DNA of 64,000 nt from Lumbricus terrestris (GCA_949752735.1 OX457047.1:3781282-3845281), one strand, 5' to 3'; numbered from the stretch's first letter, positions 11,848 to 23,104 are shown. Numbers and translations are program-made. The notes: a model not told the origin generated them from the sequence alone.

Positions 11848-11886
11848 TATTTATAGCACTGATGAATATGATTTAAAGGTGTCTAG
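11848..11886 (-). promoter_or_regulatory. Candidate snRNA-type promoter
   Basis: Minus strand CTAGACACCTTTAAATC at 11886 and TATAAATA at 11855, 31 bp apart. Predicted start is about 11824. Confidence 0.65.
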
Positions 11887-11929
11887 AGCAGATGGGAAGA
11901 AGGAGGAATGCTGATTAATATGGATGTTT

Positions 11930-12530
11930 AAAAACCAAAGTTACGGCTTTAAAAGGTGGAACATGCAACATATTCGTCAGAGGAAATAGATTGGAATAGG
12001 TCAACGTAATTCATTATCTTGGATCGCTGACAATCGAAAAATACCAAATGTTTCAGAGATATTCGTTAAAAACTGGCAAGTGGACAGAACATAGAGGCAG
12101 TGTTAAAACAAATATACAAAAGTAATAGCACAAAATTAGCTACCGAGGTTCGACTTATGAAGGCCCTCGTCTGGCCAGTGGAATCGTATGGCTGTGAAAG
12201 ATGAACCATCAAGAAAAGAGATGAAGAAAGAATATAGAGGCACTCGAGATGAAATCTCTAAGGCAGATTCTAAGAGTGTGACATGGACAGAAAATAAAGC
12301 AAGCGAATGTGTGCTGGAGTCGTCGGAGTGAAAAGAATTCTATTCAAGTCCATCAAAAGAAGAAAACTCTCTCACGTCGGACACGTGATAAGAAATGAGG
12401 GAGAGTGCTTGAAAAAAGAAATATTGCATAGTGCAGTGCCAGGAACAAGAACGCAGGTGTGGACCGAGGATGAGATGGATCGACGACGTCTAGTGATTAT
12501 CTTTACAGTTGTAGATATCCGATAAGTTAA
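11930..12530 (+). mobile_element. Decayed RTE-type LINE C-terminal fragment
   Basis: Across frames the thumb and C-terminal region is recognisable: VRLMKALVWPVESYGCER near 12150, then VKRILFKSIKRRKLSHVGHV near 12325-12390. Many stops and shifts; a fossil. Confidence 0.6.
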
Positions 12531-12748
12531 GTTCAACCCTGTTCTTGATCGACTGCTGCATGGCCAAAAAGAAATCCAACATCCGATGATAAATTACCAA
12601 AAAGTTATTCCTTTAAACGACAGTCGGTTTATTTGGTATGATAAGCGATATAATTATGGAGCCCGTCCCATTGTATGACTATAATCTTTGTTGCTACCTG
12701 GACTTCAACCATAGCATCAAAATTCAAAATTTTCGTGAGAATGGTGAA

Positions 12749-12788
12749 TTTATATAGTGCATTAAACAAGTGATTTAGAGGTGTATAA
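12749..12788 (-). promoter_or_regulatory. Candidate snRNA-type promoter
   Basis: Minus strand TTATACACCTCTAAATC at 12788 and TATATAAA at 12756, 32 bp apart. Predicted start is about 12726. The downstream minus strand has a possible distant hairpin-family relative around 12660-12700 (GTCC...TAGTCATA...GGAC). Confidence 0.65.
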
Positions 12789-12882
12789 TTTAATGCAGAT
12801 CGCAAAATTTCTGTAATAAACGATATGAAGTCGCACGTAACTAACGAAAGGGCTGAATGTAATCGATTTTAATGAAGGGATC

Positions 12883-12921
12883 TTTTATAATATTTTTATG
12901 ATAACGTTAAGAGGTGTCCAC
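12883..12921 (-). promoter_or_regulatory. Candidate snRNA-type promoter (decayed)
   Basis: Minus strand GTGGACACCTCTTAACG at 12921 and TTATAAAA at 12890, 31 bp apart. The surrounding sequence is paralogous to the site at 13421. Confidence 0.45.
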
Positions 12922-13382
12922 ACTGTCTTTATATAATTCATAGCATGAAGTTTATTTGACATTATTTATTTTTGAGGCTGCCACAACCTTTTATTTCGAG
13001 TTCGCAATATCTTGTGAGATGTTTAATTGTTGCTTAACGACACTTAGCCATGCTCAACCATACCCCAGTGTGTGATCTCCATGGCTCATCTGGAAGGGGG
13101 TCAATGTTTCTAGTGAGAAAACTTTAGTGCCAGGCGACGAACCCTGAAGCTCCTAGCGCCGATGATGGGAATGGTCTGGGGAGATGGATGCCCCCATTCA
13201 CAAATTGTTTTGAATTTACACACTGCAATATAATATCTTTGAGGTGTCACCTAAAAAAATTGTTCTACGCCTACTATTTCAATGCTGATAATGAGTGTGT
13301 ATGAATTAAATGAATATAATTGTGATTACAATAATAATATCTTTATGAATGAATTTCAACAACTCAGTAATGAACGTATCAA

Positions 13383-13421
13383 TTATAATATTTTTTATTA
13401 TAACGTTTAAGATGTGTCTAA
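13383..13421 (-). promoter_or_regulatory. Candidate snRNA-type promoter (decayed)
   Basis: Minus strand TTAGACACATCTTAAACG at 13421 and TATTATAA at 13390, 31 bp apart. Its upstream side shares TGTGATCTCC and TATCTGGAAG blocks with the unit at 12921. Confidence 0.45.
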
Positions 13422-13473
13422 ACTGTCTTTATTATTATTATTCATTGCATGAAGTTGTGTGATCTCCCCCGCT

Positions 13474-13700
13474 CAAGGCCGTAGCCAGGATTTGATCTCG
13501 GGGGGTGTTTCATTCACCAATTTCCGTTCCTAAAAAACTGATGACTTTTTTTAGTCATCCGGCATATTTCGGGGGGTGTTTTCATAGTTTTATTCCATGG
13601 TTTTTACATCATGTGCACGTAAATGCATTATATTATTTTTCACATTTTCCATTTCGGGGGGTGTTCAAACACCCAAAACACCCCTCTAGCTACGGCCTTG
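13474..13700. mobile_element. hAT-type MITE (227 bp)
   Basis: Ends CAAGGCCGTAGC and GCTACGGCCTTG form terminal inverted repeats. The perfect 8-bp duplication CCCCCGCT flanks the element (13466-13473 and 13701-13708). CA...TG ends with an 8-bp duplication fit the hAT superfamily. No transposase. It contains repeated GGGGGGTGTT motifs. Confidence 0.88.
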
Positions 13701-14179
13701 CCCCCGCTTATCTGGAAGAGGTCAAGGTTTCTAGTAGTTATCCTGCTGTAAGACTACTATTATAATGAATAAATGTTCTTTCAATAACGCAGCACCGTTG
13801 GACAGTGTATCTTTATTGGTTTCATGTTTATTTTTATGGAAGAGTCATTGATCTCTTTTTTAGACCAGGAAACGAAGTGATTGCAACTAAAATATTAACA
13901 GACCCACGCTGCATCGAATGCTCGCTATTGACCGAAGAAACTGTGGAAAAAATTCCACACAGGAATGGAAGATGAATGGTTCTGAATAAATTAAACGGAA
14001 GATTAAGCTGAACAACAGGCAGACTAAAATTATAAAAATACGACTGACGAAGAAACTAAAGTCCAAATTTAATTACATGCTTGAATTCTCGAAAGTTTGA
14101 CAGAATCTTAATAGGTTTAGTTGGTTTAACCAGTTGACAGCATTGTAATTCTTATAACTATGTCCATCTTTTTTTAGCA

Positions 14180-14258
14180 TGTTGCGAATGCAAACAAATT
14201 TTTGTCGAGGGCAACGGCCTCTTTTGTCATAAGCCCTCGTCAAATCTGGATCCATCCA
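14180..14258 (+). repeat. Conserved-loop hairpin family member
   Basis: CGAGGGC (14206-14212) pairs with GCCCTCG (14233-14239) around AACGGCCTCTTTTGTCATAA. GTCAAATCTGGATCCATCC follows. The stem sequence is different from other copies yet perfectly paired. Confidence 0.55.
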
Positions 14259-14821
14259 ATTCCTAAAAAAATCATTGGGCATTTCTTTTTCACTGGCGTT
14301 AGACATAACCTTGAGAGTTGAAGGCAACGTTTCTATACGTTGCAAAACGCTGTTAGGCACTGGAACAAAAACAATGATAAGTGTGACAAATTGTACACCC
14401 CTAAATTCTTGTCTAATGCCAAATAAGAACCGTTTTTACCTTCAATCTGTTATTCGTAAGCAAATACATTCTGCAAATGCCAGTTCCAACTCCCAAGCCT
14501 AGGTAAAGAGGAGAGCGATACTATTCATCATTGATATGGCAGCGTCGTTAAACACGTAACAAGTTATCTCTTACGTCAATCGTTTCCGCAATGTCTTTTT
14601 TTTGTATTGTGGTTAACCTGGAACTACTGTCACTCCAACGGAATGCCTCGCAAGATAACGAAGTCAATGTTTTTGAGGCTATGATATGAAAAAGACACTG
14701 TAAGCTATCTCTGATATACATGTATATACATATATGGGTTTGAAGTGTTAGCGACTTCATTTGCACAGCCTCAGCATATGATTTCAATAATGACGGTGGA
14801 TGGTCAATCCTCTCTGTCTCT

Positions 14822-14822
14822 T

Positions 14823-14864
<42 letters not shown>

Positions 14865-14865
14865 A
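14822..14865. repeat. (CTGT)n(CT)n microsatellite
   Basis: About six CTGT units grade into CT units. Confidence 0.9.
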
Positions 14866-15439
14866 CCTCTTAGGCTTCCAGCCGACAGCGTAGACCTACG
14901 TCATACAGTCATCGTTGTCAATGGGTGCATGTGGAGCATATGTAGGGTGCGCAAAAAATAACCCCCTACGATGTTTCCCAATATCTTGGCCAAAACAACT
15001 AAACTTTCAAATCAAGTATTACCTGCATAAAGGTAATTCATATCTGCGTGCAATAGCCAAATTTCATCGAATTATTTGGAACTGAACAAAAATTATTCCA
15101 ATTCTAGTGAGCGCTCCTACTGTTTTTTGACGATCCAAAAGCGTAACGCAAAAAAATTGCAAAATGATTTTATTATGTTTCATCTCAAAGAATTGACTCT
15201 TAACAAAGTCCATTGACAAAGAAGAGAATGCTACTAAGGGAACAAACGGTGAAGCGAATATAGCGTCTACATATTGTCCTGGAAAATAAACAAGTGGTGT
15301 CTAATAATTATTATACAATGTTGTGCTAGTTTCCACGGTGGAAACATGACTCAAAGGCTTCAAGAGCATTGACATCAACCTTGTCTGCATACATTAGCCT
15401 GTCAGAAAGGCATTTATGCAGTATTATCGTATCAACACA

Positions 15440-15777
<338 letters not shown>

Positions 15778-15933
15778 ATTCAATACGATGTCATATTCAG
15801 CTCAATGCTTACTCTCAAACCGTAGTCATTTTATACCTTAAGACATTTTATCTTGACTGTTGATGTCATCTAAACGATTAGAAAATTTATTGTTTGGGGA
15901 GAAGCAATTGAATTCGCGATTGTGTTAATTGAG

Positions 15934-15976
15934 GCTATAATATGAGATCAGTGTAACATAAGTAAAAGGTGTCTAA
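15934..15976 (-). promoter_or_regulatory. Candidate snRNA-type promoter
   Basis: Minus strand TTAGACACCTTTTACTTATG at 15976 and CATATTATAG at 15944, 32 bp apart. It is paralogous to the site at 39495, and the box is identical in both copies. Confidence 0.6.
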
Positions 15977-16223
15977 TGGAACGACATGATTTTTCTAAAC
16001 GATCCTGGCTTATTTCAGTGATTAAAGTCTTGGTCTGGCAATTTGATATCGTGGAATCCACTCAAGATGGTGAGCGATGGTGAAGATTTCACCAGATCAT
16101 TAAATTGAAAATGACGGAGGTTATGGCCACAAATTAATACGGGTCAATGCAAACCGCGAAAATTCTCCTTTACTTTGACAACCTCTTTCACATTTGCAAT
16201 TAGCTTTTCCACCAAGCCAATTG

Positions 16224-16647
16224 GATGCGAAGCATGGACTCTGAAGAAGGATGAAGAAAAGCGAATTAAGGCATTTGAGAGCAAGTGTATCAGAAAGCTG
16301 CTGAGAATTCCATGGACAAAAATGAAGACCAACGAACAGGTGTATAAGTCAGCGGGATCCAGAAGAGGACTACTGGCACACCCCAAAATTTGAAAACTAC
16401 GATATTTTGGTCATAGCATGAGACAGCAAAATAATAGCAACAAAAGCAGCATCATGACGGGTTTTGTGGAGGGCAACTGAGGACGAGGAAGGCCGAGGAT
16501 ATCTTGGATCGACAACGTTCTGAACTGGACAGGACTTGTAGGCTCTGACTTAATGAGCGCGACAAGGGACAGAAGACTCTGGGCAATAAAGATCCATTCA
16601 TGTAGCCAACCATCGCGATGCGACGATGGCGACATGACATGACATTA
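16224..16647 (+). mobile_element. 5'-truncated RTE-type LINE insertion
   Basis: The C-terminal domain is readable: GCEAWTLKKDEEKRIKAFES, then KCIRKLLRIPWT. GRGRPRISWIDN follows in a second frame, then a (GACAT)n tail. It is flanked by CCAATTG (16217-16223) and CCAATCG (16648-16654). The paralogous empty site near 39735 confirms the boundaries. Confidence 0.82.
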
Positions 16648-16910
16648 CCAATCGAGTCCACGCAAGAGCCTCGCTCTGGATAAGCAGATCACCCGTACAC
16701 TGAACAAAGTCTGTCAGTATATATAAAGCCATCTTTTCAACGCACAATTAGCTGTTCAATTTCAGCAATATAGTAATTGGGGAGGTGGTTCAGTACGTCC
16801 TCGTCGTCTCTCCCGGGCAACAGGGAACAACCCTGGCTAAATCTGAACCGAGGACAGGGGAGAGACCTGATCAGTCGCCCTACATTCCCAAAGGATCATG
16901 AAACTTAACC

Positions 16911-19319
16911 ATGGCAAGCACACCAAATAACACTCGGGTTAAAGTCCCGATCAAAACCGCCGGATTACCAACGGGGTCTGGAAACAGAACAAATGACACA
17001 TTGCCTCTAAAGCCAAACTTGTTCAGCAAGGGAGGAGGAGGTGATGCCGATAACTCCAGAGGGAAAGGGCACTTATTTACAGCAGGGAAAGTTACCACTG
17101 TCGGAACTTGGAATGTGAGATCGTTGAGGGCGACAGGGGCGCTGACTGGGTTGATAAAGGAGTTGGAGAGGATGAGATGGGACGTCATGGGGATAGCAGA
17201 GACGCACTGGACGGGAGTGCAGGAGAGTTCGGTGCAGGGATACAAGATCATCAGTTCCGGAAGAGAGGAGGGACACAGAGCAGGGGTCGCGATCATCATG
17301 ACAAAAGTGGCACAAAGGGCGCTGTTGAGTTACAGGCCGGTGAATGAACGAGTCATTTCGGCCAGATTCAGGACGGCATTCGGAGCGGTGACGATATGCC
17401 AGGTCTATGCACCGACGGCGGATGCGGATGATGCAAGTGTTGACTGTTTCTACGAGACCTTGCAACAGGAAATAAGCAGAACACCGAGAGGAGATGCAAT
17501 AATCATTATGGGAGACTGCAATGCAAAGGTGGGGAAGGGCGAGGAGGAGACGAAAGGGATCATGGGAAACAATGGCATTGGGGAGAGAAACGAACGAGGG
17601 GAAAGGCTGATAGACTTCTGCTGTGCGAACAACTTAGTGATAACCAACACAAGGTTCATGCAAGCGAAGATAAGCAGACAATGGACATGGGAGGCACCTG
17701 GTGGAGGTGTGCACAACCTCATTGATTACATCATCGTAAGTAGGAGATTACTGAGCAGTGTTAGAAATAGTAGAGCTTACCCAAGTGCTGATGTGGGATC
17801 AGATCACCAGCTGGTCATGGCAAACATACGTCTCAAGTTTAGGGTAAACAGGGTAGTGGCAGGAAACAGAAAAATCAACGTGGACATTCTCAGGAACGAA
17901 GATGTAAGGGACGAATATCATAGAGAGATAAACATAAGATGGGAAGCAGTACTGAAGGAGGATGAGAGAGGTGTGGAAGAAGACTGGACAAATATAAAGC
18001 ACGCAATACAGGAAACATCCAAAGAAACGCTGGGATACAGGAAAGGGCATGGGTGCACACAATGGCTGACGGAGAAAACGATCAAACTCATGGAGGAGAG
18101 GAGGAATTACAAGTCGCGGAGAAGAGAGGGAACTGATATGGCAAAGCATCATAACTACCTTTGCAGAATGGTCAAGAAAAGCGTAAGAGAAGACAAAGAA
18201 GAGTACATAAAAGAAATATGCAACAGCATAGAGGATAATCGTACTGGAAACAGAACAAGAGCAGTGTACGAGGGAGTAAGAAAAATCACAGGAACACACG
18301 CACCGAGGGTAAGGACAGTCAAGGATGAAAACGGTATACTGCTGACAGATCCTGAAGAGGTCAAAGCAAGATGGAAAGAATATTTTGACAAGTTGTACAA
18401 TGATCCCATCGAGACGGAGGAGGGATGCTTGGAAGGGATGGCGGAGGAGGGAAGTATGGAAGATCCACCGGCATTGGAAGAGGATGAGATAAAGGCTGCA
18501 ATTAATAAAATGAAGAGTGGCAAAGCACCGGGAATAGACAACATTACTGCAGAAGAATTACAGGCAGGAACGGATGGGTTGGGAATCAAGGTCATGCATA
18601 GACTCTGCCAGAGTATATGGGACAGTGAAGAGATCCCGGAGGAGTGGAAAAGATCAATTGTCATACCTATTTACAAGAAAAAAGATAGGTTGGAGTGCAC
18701 AAACTACATAGGGATAAGCCTACTATGTCATAGTAGCAAAGTGTTCTCAACTGTCATCTTGCAGAGAATCAAAAGAAGGACAGAAGAAATACTATCTGAG
18801 GCGCAGGCAGGATTCAGAGTAAATAGGAGTACAATTGATCAGATTTTCACACTGAGACAATTGGCGGAGAAGTATGAAGAATTCGGAAAGGAACTATATA
18901 TATATATATGCTATATAGATTTCAGAAAAGCTTTTGATAGTATATGGAGGAGAGGATTGTGGAGAGTCATGCGACAGTATGGATATCCGGAAAAAATTGT
19001 AAGAATACTGGAAAAGGCATATAAGGACACCTTCAGTGCGGTAAGGGTGGACGGGCAGTTGACGGACTGGTTTGAGACAATAGTTGGGGTATTACAAGGA
19101 TGTGTTCTGTCACCATTGCTGTTTAGCATATTTCTGGAGCTAGTTATGGCAAGGGCGCTGGATGGATCTGAAGAGGGAGCTGTAATTGGAGGAGAGGTGA
19201 TAAAAGATCTGAGATTTGCAGATGACATTGCCCTCATGGCAGAACGAGCAGAGGGGTTACAAGAAGCGTTAAACAAGGTCACAGAGAAGAGCATGGAAAT
19301 GGGTATGAGAATAAAATGA
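16911..19319 (+). CDS. RTE-type LINE ORF: APE endonuclease plus reverse transcriptase (802 codons, truncated by frameshift)
   Basis: Endonuclease-reverse transcriptase for target-primed reverse transcription. The N-terminal leader of about 60 residues is Gly-rich. The endonuclease starts at VGTWNVRSL (about residue 64), with the catalytic Glu in AETHWTG, then YAPT, GDCNAKVG and SDHQLV (about residue 295). The reverse transcriptase runs from about residue 540 with IPIYKKKDRLECTNY, then AGFRVNRST, YIDFRKAFDSIW, LQGCVLSPLLF and the catalytic FADD (about residue 770). A TA dinucleotide run at 18896-18908 expands the strand before the first catalytic Asp (YIYICYIDF). NYIGISLL replaces the usual NYRGISLL. 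The frame ends at a frameshift near 19313. The start Met follows a plausible leader. Confidence 0.85.
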   Translation: MASTPNNTRVKVPIKTAGLPTGSGNRTNDTLPLKPNLFSKGGGGDADNSRGKGHLFTAGKVTTVGTWNVRSLRATGALTGLIKELERMRWDVMGIAETHWTGVQESSVQGYKIISSGREEGHRAGVAIIMTKVAQRALLSYRPVNERVISARFRTAFGAVTICQVYAPTADADDASVDCFYETLQQEISRTPRGDAIIIMGDCNAKVGKGEEETKGIMGNNGIGERNERGERLIDFCCANNLVITNTRFMQAKISRQWTWEAPGGGVHNLIDYIIVSRRLLSSVRNSRAYPSADVGSDHQLVMANIRLKFRVNRVVAGNRKINVDILRNEDVRDEYHREINIRWEAVLKEDERGVEEDWTNIKHAIQETSKETLGYRKGHGCTQWLTEKTIKLMEERRNYKSRRREGTDMAKHHNYLCRMVKKSVREDKEEYIKEICNSIEDNRTGNRTRAVYEGVRKITGTHAPRVRTVKDENGILLTDPEEVKARWKEYFDKLYNDPIETEEGCLEGMAEEGSMEDPPALEEDEIKAAINKMKSGKAPGIDNITAEELQAGTDGLGIKVMHRLCQSIWDSEEIPEEWKRSIVIPIYKKKDRLECTNYIGISLLCHSSKVFSTVILQRIKRRTEEILSEAQAGFRVNRSTIDQIFTLRQLAEKYEEFGKELYIYICYIDFRKAFDSIWRRGLWRVMRQYGYPEKIVRILEKAYKDTFSAVRVDGQLTDWFETIVGVLQGCVLSPLLFSIFLELVMARALDGSEEGAVIGGEVIKDLRFADDIALMAERAEGLQEALNKVTEKSMEMGMRIK

Positions 19320-19996
19320 GCAAAAAACTGAATGCCAGTACCTTGGAAAAGGGAATACGAAATTTCAGATAGAGGTAAACGGTCACCAATTGGGACAAAC
19401 AGAGAATTTCGTGTATCTGGGGGGAAGCATGAGTACACAAAAAGACTCAACGGAGGATGTAGTGAGAAGAATAGGGTTGGCAAGAGGGATACTGCAGGCA
19501 ATGGGAAAGGTGTGGAGTTCAAGGGAAATAGGGAGAGCAACAAAAGTGCAGATGTATGAAACACTGGTGCAGAGCGTGTTGCTATACAACGCAGAAACAG
19601 GGACGCTGAGAGAAGAGCAGAAACGACGGCTGAGAGTCTTCGAAATGACTTGCCTGCGGAAGATTGAAGGTGTCACACGGAAAGACAGAATAAGAAACAC
19701 AGTAATTTATGATAGATTGAACATCAAACAGGATATAGTTGACAAATAGAAGAATGCGATACTTTGGACATGTGTCAAGAATGGGGAACGAAAGATATCC
19801 AAAGATAGCGCTCAACGGATATGTACATGGGAAAAGATCAAGGGGGAGACCAAAGAAAAGATGGATCGACACGATAAGAGATGACTGCGAAGCAATAGGA
19901 ATGACGATACAGGAGGCGACGCATGTGGCGCAGGAGAGACAAAAGTGGAGAGCTACCATGGGAAAGCGACTGACGCGTGCTGACGACATCGCCTGA
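19313..19996 (+). pseudogene. C-terminal continuation of the RTE-type ORF
   Basis: After a shift the frame continues with NEQKTECQYLGKGNTKFQ, then NFVYLGGSMS, to a stop at 19749. A second shift leads into RRMRYFGHVSRM and SRGRPKKRWIDTIRDDC, ending at 19996. These are the conserved thumb and basic C-terminal blocks, so the two indels postdate insertion. Confidence 0.8.
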
Positions 19997-20136
19997 CGGC
20001 CATAAGTCAAGTCAAGTAAGTATCATTGCTTAGCGACGTCTTTGACCGCCATACAAGAGCTATAATTGACACCCATCTCTATGTAAGTTTTGGAATAGGC
20101 AAATCCCAGACAATTGGGGAAAAAACTGACTAATAG

Positions 20137-20176
20137 TTCTATATTGCACCGGTAAATACGAAATAAAGGTATCTAA
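20137..20176 (-). promoter_or_regulatory. Candidate snRNA-type promoter
   Basis: Minus strand TTAGATACCTTTATTTCG at 20176 and ATATAGAA at 20144, 32 bp apart. Predicted start is about 20114. The RTE LINE ends about 100 bp further on, so its insertion may have cut the transcript. Confidence 0.5.
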
Positions 20177-20275
20177 GCAGCTGAAAAAATGCATTGAAAA
20201 TTATCATGTAGAAGCCGTTTGCGTTTCCTCCCTGTACATCTTAGAAGTCCTATAGCGGAATGTGGGACTAGCCTA

Positions 20276-20448
20276 TGGATGGATCCGATTTGACCAGGGT
20301 CTATGACAACAGAGGCCGTTACCCTGGACAGAAATTTGCTCGGCATATTACAGCACTTAAAAGCAAGGTATTATATTTTGCTCGGCATATTACAGTACTT
20401 ACGAGCAAGGTATTATATTTTGCTCGGCATATTACAGCACTTACAATG
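20276..20448 (-). ncRNA. Hairpin-family RNA candidate with triplicated 5' block
   Basis: The minus strand reads AAGTGCTGTAATATGCCGAGC three times (about 44-bp period, 20331-20448). It then has the hairpin ACGGCC loop with arms CCAGGGT and ACCCTGG (plus coordinates 20294-20300 and 20321-20327) and GGATCCATCC. The first unit begins at the start predicted by the promoter at 20509 (about 20447). Confidence 0.5.
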
Positions 20449-20470
20449 TAACTGTTAGTTGATCTGTAGA

Positions 20471-20509
20471 ATTAAATAATGTGATACGCAGAAATAAAAA
20501 GGTGTATTC
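20471..20509 (-). promoter_or_regulatory. Candidate snRNA-type promoter of the hairpin RNA
   Basis: Minus strand GAATACACCTTTTTATTTC at 20509 and TATTTAAT at 20478, 31 bp apart. The first base of the hairpin repeat lies at the predicted start. Confidence 0.5.
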
Positions 20510-20640
20510 AAACACAATAATGTTATTCGACGCATGCCATCATAGGCTTATTTCAATAAAAAAATAATGCCGTTTTAAGATGCTTCGTCATAATAAAGAT
20601 TAGCGTTTCCCTCCTCATGCAATACGTTTTGGACTGGCAC

Positions 20641-20830
20641 CACCTGAATATGCCAGTGGTGGAGTCATCCTATAAAACTTCAAATATTTTAAACGACGCT
20701 GAGTCGTAACACAACAGGCTATGATTATCTTGGCCTTCCTTCTGAACGTGCCAGTGGTGGAGTTAAAATATAAAAAAATGTAAATATAAAAAAACCACTG
20801 AGTCATAGCACAATTGTCTGAACCATAGAA
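20641..20830. repeat. 98-bp tandem duplication
   Basis: TGCCAGTGGTGGAGT at 20651 recurs at 20749 with a shared CTGAGTCRTA block downstream. Next to it is a GGACTGGCACCACC motif of the dispersed family. Confidence 0.6.
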
Positions 20831-20861
20831 AGTTCCGAACATAATTTTGAAAGACTTGTCA

Positions 20862-20900
20862 TTTATATAGTGCTTAGTGCCTGCATTTTACGGTGTCGAA
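20862..20900 (-). promoter_or_regulatory. Candidate snRNA-type promoter
   Basis: Minus strand TTCGACACCGTAAAATG at 20900 and TATATAAA at 20869, 31 bp apart. Predicted start is about 20838, so the duplicated block at 20641-20830 would be its transcript. Confidence 0.62.
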
Positions 20901-21456
20901 CAAGAGCATCAATGTTATTTACTGCTTCGTATGTCTAGTAGTATCTTGTCGCTGATACGTTCAGCTTAGTGACCCTGTGGCATAGTGAAGCTGACTATCG
21001 GTTGTCCTCCTTCTTTATCCAGACTTGGGACTGGCACCACCAAAATGGGGACAGATGCGGTGCGTATACTCTGAACTCTGTATGACGTCATTGCCTATAA
21101 TATAACGACTCAGAACCAAGTAGATAACCCGATGAAATAGATTTTTCGACATGGCATTTTAAAAGGGGAACCCGACATATAATAGAGGGCATTACAATTA
21201 TTATAGTCGAGCCGAGAGACCACAAAGTCAGGGACAAGGGAGACAGCAGTAGTTACATAACGACTCAGCAGCACGCAGATTATAACCACCGCGTTACAAT
21301 GTCGTTAAACTTAAACTGTTCTACTAATTGTGTGTGAAGATCTTCCTCAATGCCATACAATTTCTGTATAAGAGTAGTAGTTTCGAATCCGTCATGTCAT
21401 TGTTGCAACGCCTTTTGATTTCTGCTCAGCAATTTAAACCCACCGCCTTTGCGTTG

Positions 21457-21495
21457 TTTATATAGAATTCTGGATAGTGTGTTAAAGGTGTCGAA
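21457..21495 (-). promoter_or_regulatory. Candidate snRNA-type promoter
   Basis: Minus strand TTCGACACCTTTAACAC at 21495 and TATATAAA at 21464, 31 bp apart. Predicted start is about 21433. Nearby CAACGC and GCGTTG on the minus strand could pair. Confidence 0.68.
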
Positions 21496-22385
21496 GGAAA
21501 GTTCGCAAAACAAAACTAATAGGAAGAGTGTCACATAATAAATTATATATGGATGTAGATCCAACACAGGTTTCTGAATAATTATTATAATAATGTCTAT
21601 TTAAACGTGTAATTAAGCCTAGACGGACACAATCATGCAAGTACGTGAGGCATAGATTGGTCAACATTCATTGCCGATTGAAACGTATTTCGACGCATCC
21701 ATTAATTTAATGTCATTGTTTGATACGTTTTTTGAGATAATTGCATCAGCGCAAAGAGACTTGCGATTCAATTTCCTTGAACGATAGTAATCAGGTGATG
21801 AGAATAGCGAGGAGGGGCAGAGGGTTCAACCACCAGTCTTTCTTATCACTCCATAGTAAAGTCTGCTTTCCACACCCCATCACCACGCGGGTCAAGGTCC
21901 GACTCCTCAGTAATTTTACCACAATACTCAAACTGACAATAATGATTCGTCCGTTGCAAACGTCGCAAGTTTGTGATTACATCGTCACTCAGAGTGGCTC
22001 GAACACAGCGGCCATCTAGCGATCGGCAAGTGACTTTTTGCATACATTGTTTAATGGCAGTTGGATGTTCTGCGTATTTCTATCGTCATCCCTGGCCGCA
22101 CTGTATTGCATTTATAAAAGGGAAACATTTCTTGTAATGTAAAATACATCTTCTTGAATTTGTAAACCAGAGTATGTTTTGCAGCTGGTATATTAAAGAA
22201 TATGGTTACTTACTTACTTACTTTTAAAATATGCTGACGTCTTTGGAGTTTTTCGATGAATCGGTTGGCTACAGTAGTGTGAAAATTGTAAAAAAAGACA
22301 GGTGAGTCAGATGTTGATTTATGTGGGCTTAGGATGTGCAATTATGATTTTACTACAACCTACTGGCAATTCTCACCCTGGGTCA

Positions 22386-22470
22386 CTGAGTTTAACGACA
22401 GCTTGTGACAACAGAAGTCGTTGCCGTAAACATAATTTTTTGGCTTATTACAACCCTTTAATTATTTCAA
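22386..22470 (-). repeat. Hairpin family member with alternative stem
   Basis: Minus strand AACGAC pairs with GTCGTT (plus 22417-22422 and 22394-22399) around TTCTGTTGTCACAAG. It is diverged overall but keeps the loop. It lies about 55 bp downstream of the start predicted by the promoter at 22586, in sense orientation. Confidence 0.45.
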
Positions 22471-22546
22471 TAATGACCATTCGACTTCCGTCTGTGTATC
22501 GAGTCCTATCGTCCAACAGCCAAGTAATGGCCCAGAACTCGGTGAT

Positions 22547-22586
22547 CAATTATACTTATGCTAAAATTTGTTTTAAAGGTGTCTAA
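22547..22586 (-). promoter_or_regulatory. Candidate snRNA-type promoter
   Basis: Minus strand TTAGACACCTTTAAAACA at 22586 and TATAATTG at 22554, 32 bp apart. Predicted start is about 22524. Confidence 0.62.
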
Positions 22587-23104
22587 GAGCTTTGTGGTGG
22601 TCAAACTGTTGATAATAATAATAAATTATAGACTGATACAAGTCACAGCGTTCAATAACTTTCGCAACTCTAAACCAAGGCTTTTTTAACGTGCAGTTGT
22701 ACACAAAATGGGCAGTTCTAAATGTATTTGTGCAGTTGTAGAAACACTTATGTACAGTGAAAGCTAGGGGAAAATGTGTGTGTGCCCCGATTGGAAGTAA
22801 TTTGCCATGGAGGATGGGAAGGGAAAGAAGAAGTTGTGCAGTTCTAAAATTCCCTTAAAACTTAAAACAGCCCTGCTATAAATAATATCAATCTTCTTAT
22901 ATTTATTTTCATCATCGCATGGGCGGAGACTTAGGAGGGATAGGAAGGACGGTCCCATCCGTAAGTGCTATGACATGCACAGTTGACGAATATGTTGGTG
23001 ACGTTAGAACGTTGAAAGAAGACATTTTCGAGCAAATGACCAAATGACTAAAAAAGGTCAACAGCTTTATGGGAGGGGAAAATGGTATGTTTTTCTGGTT
23101 TCAT

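Larger units (their letters stand above)
16765..20012 (+). mobile_element. Near-full-length RTE-type LINE
   Basis: 5' leader from about 16765, one long ORF from 16911, C-terminal coding continued in two further frames to 19996, and a short CAAGT-type tail (about 20001-20016). This is close to the full layout of RTE/BovB-like elements with a single ORF. Two frameshifts make the copy inactive. Confidence 0.85.

Noticed and set aside
17799..19564. Minus-strand frames of 166-217 codons
   Set aside because: They are antisense shadows of the RTE-type ORF with no domain of their own.
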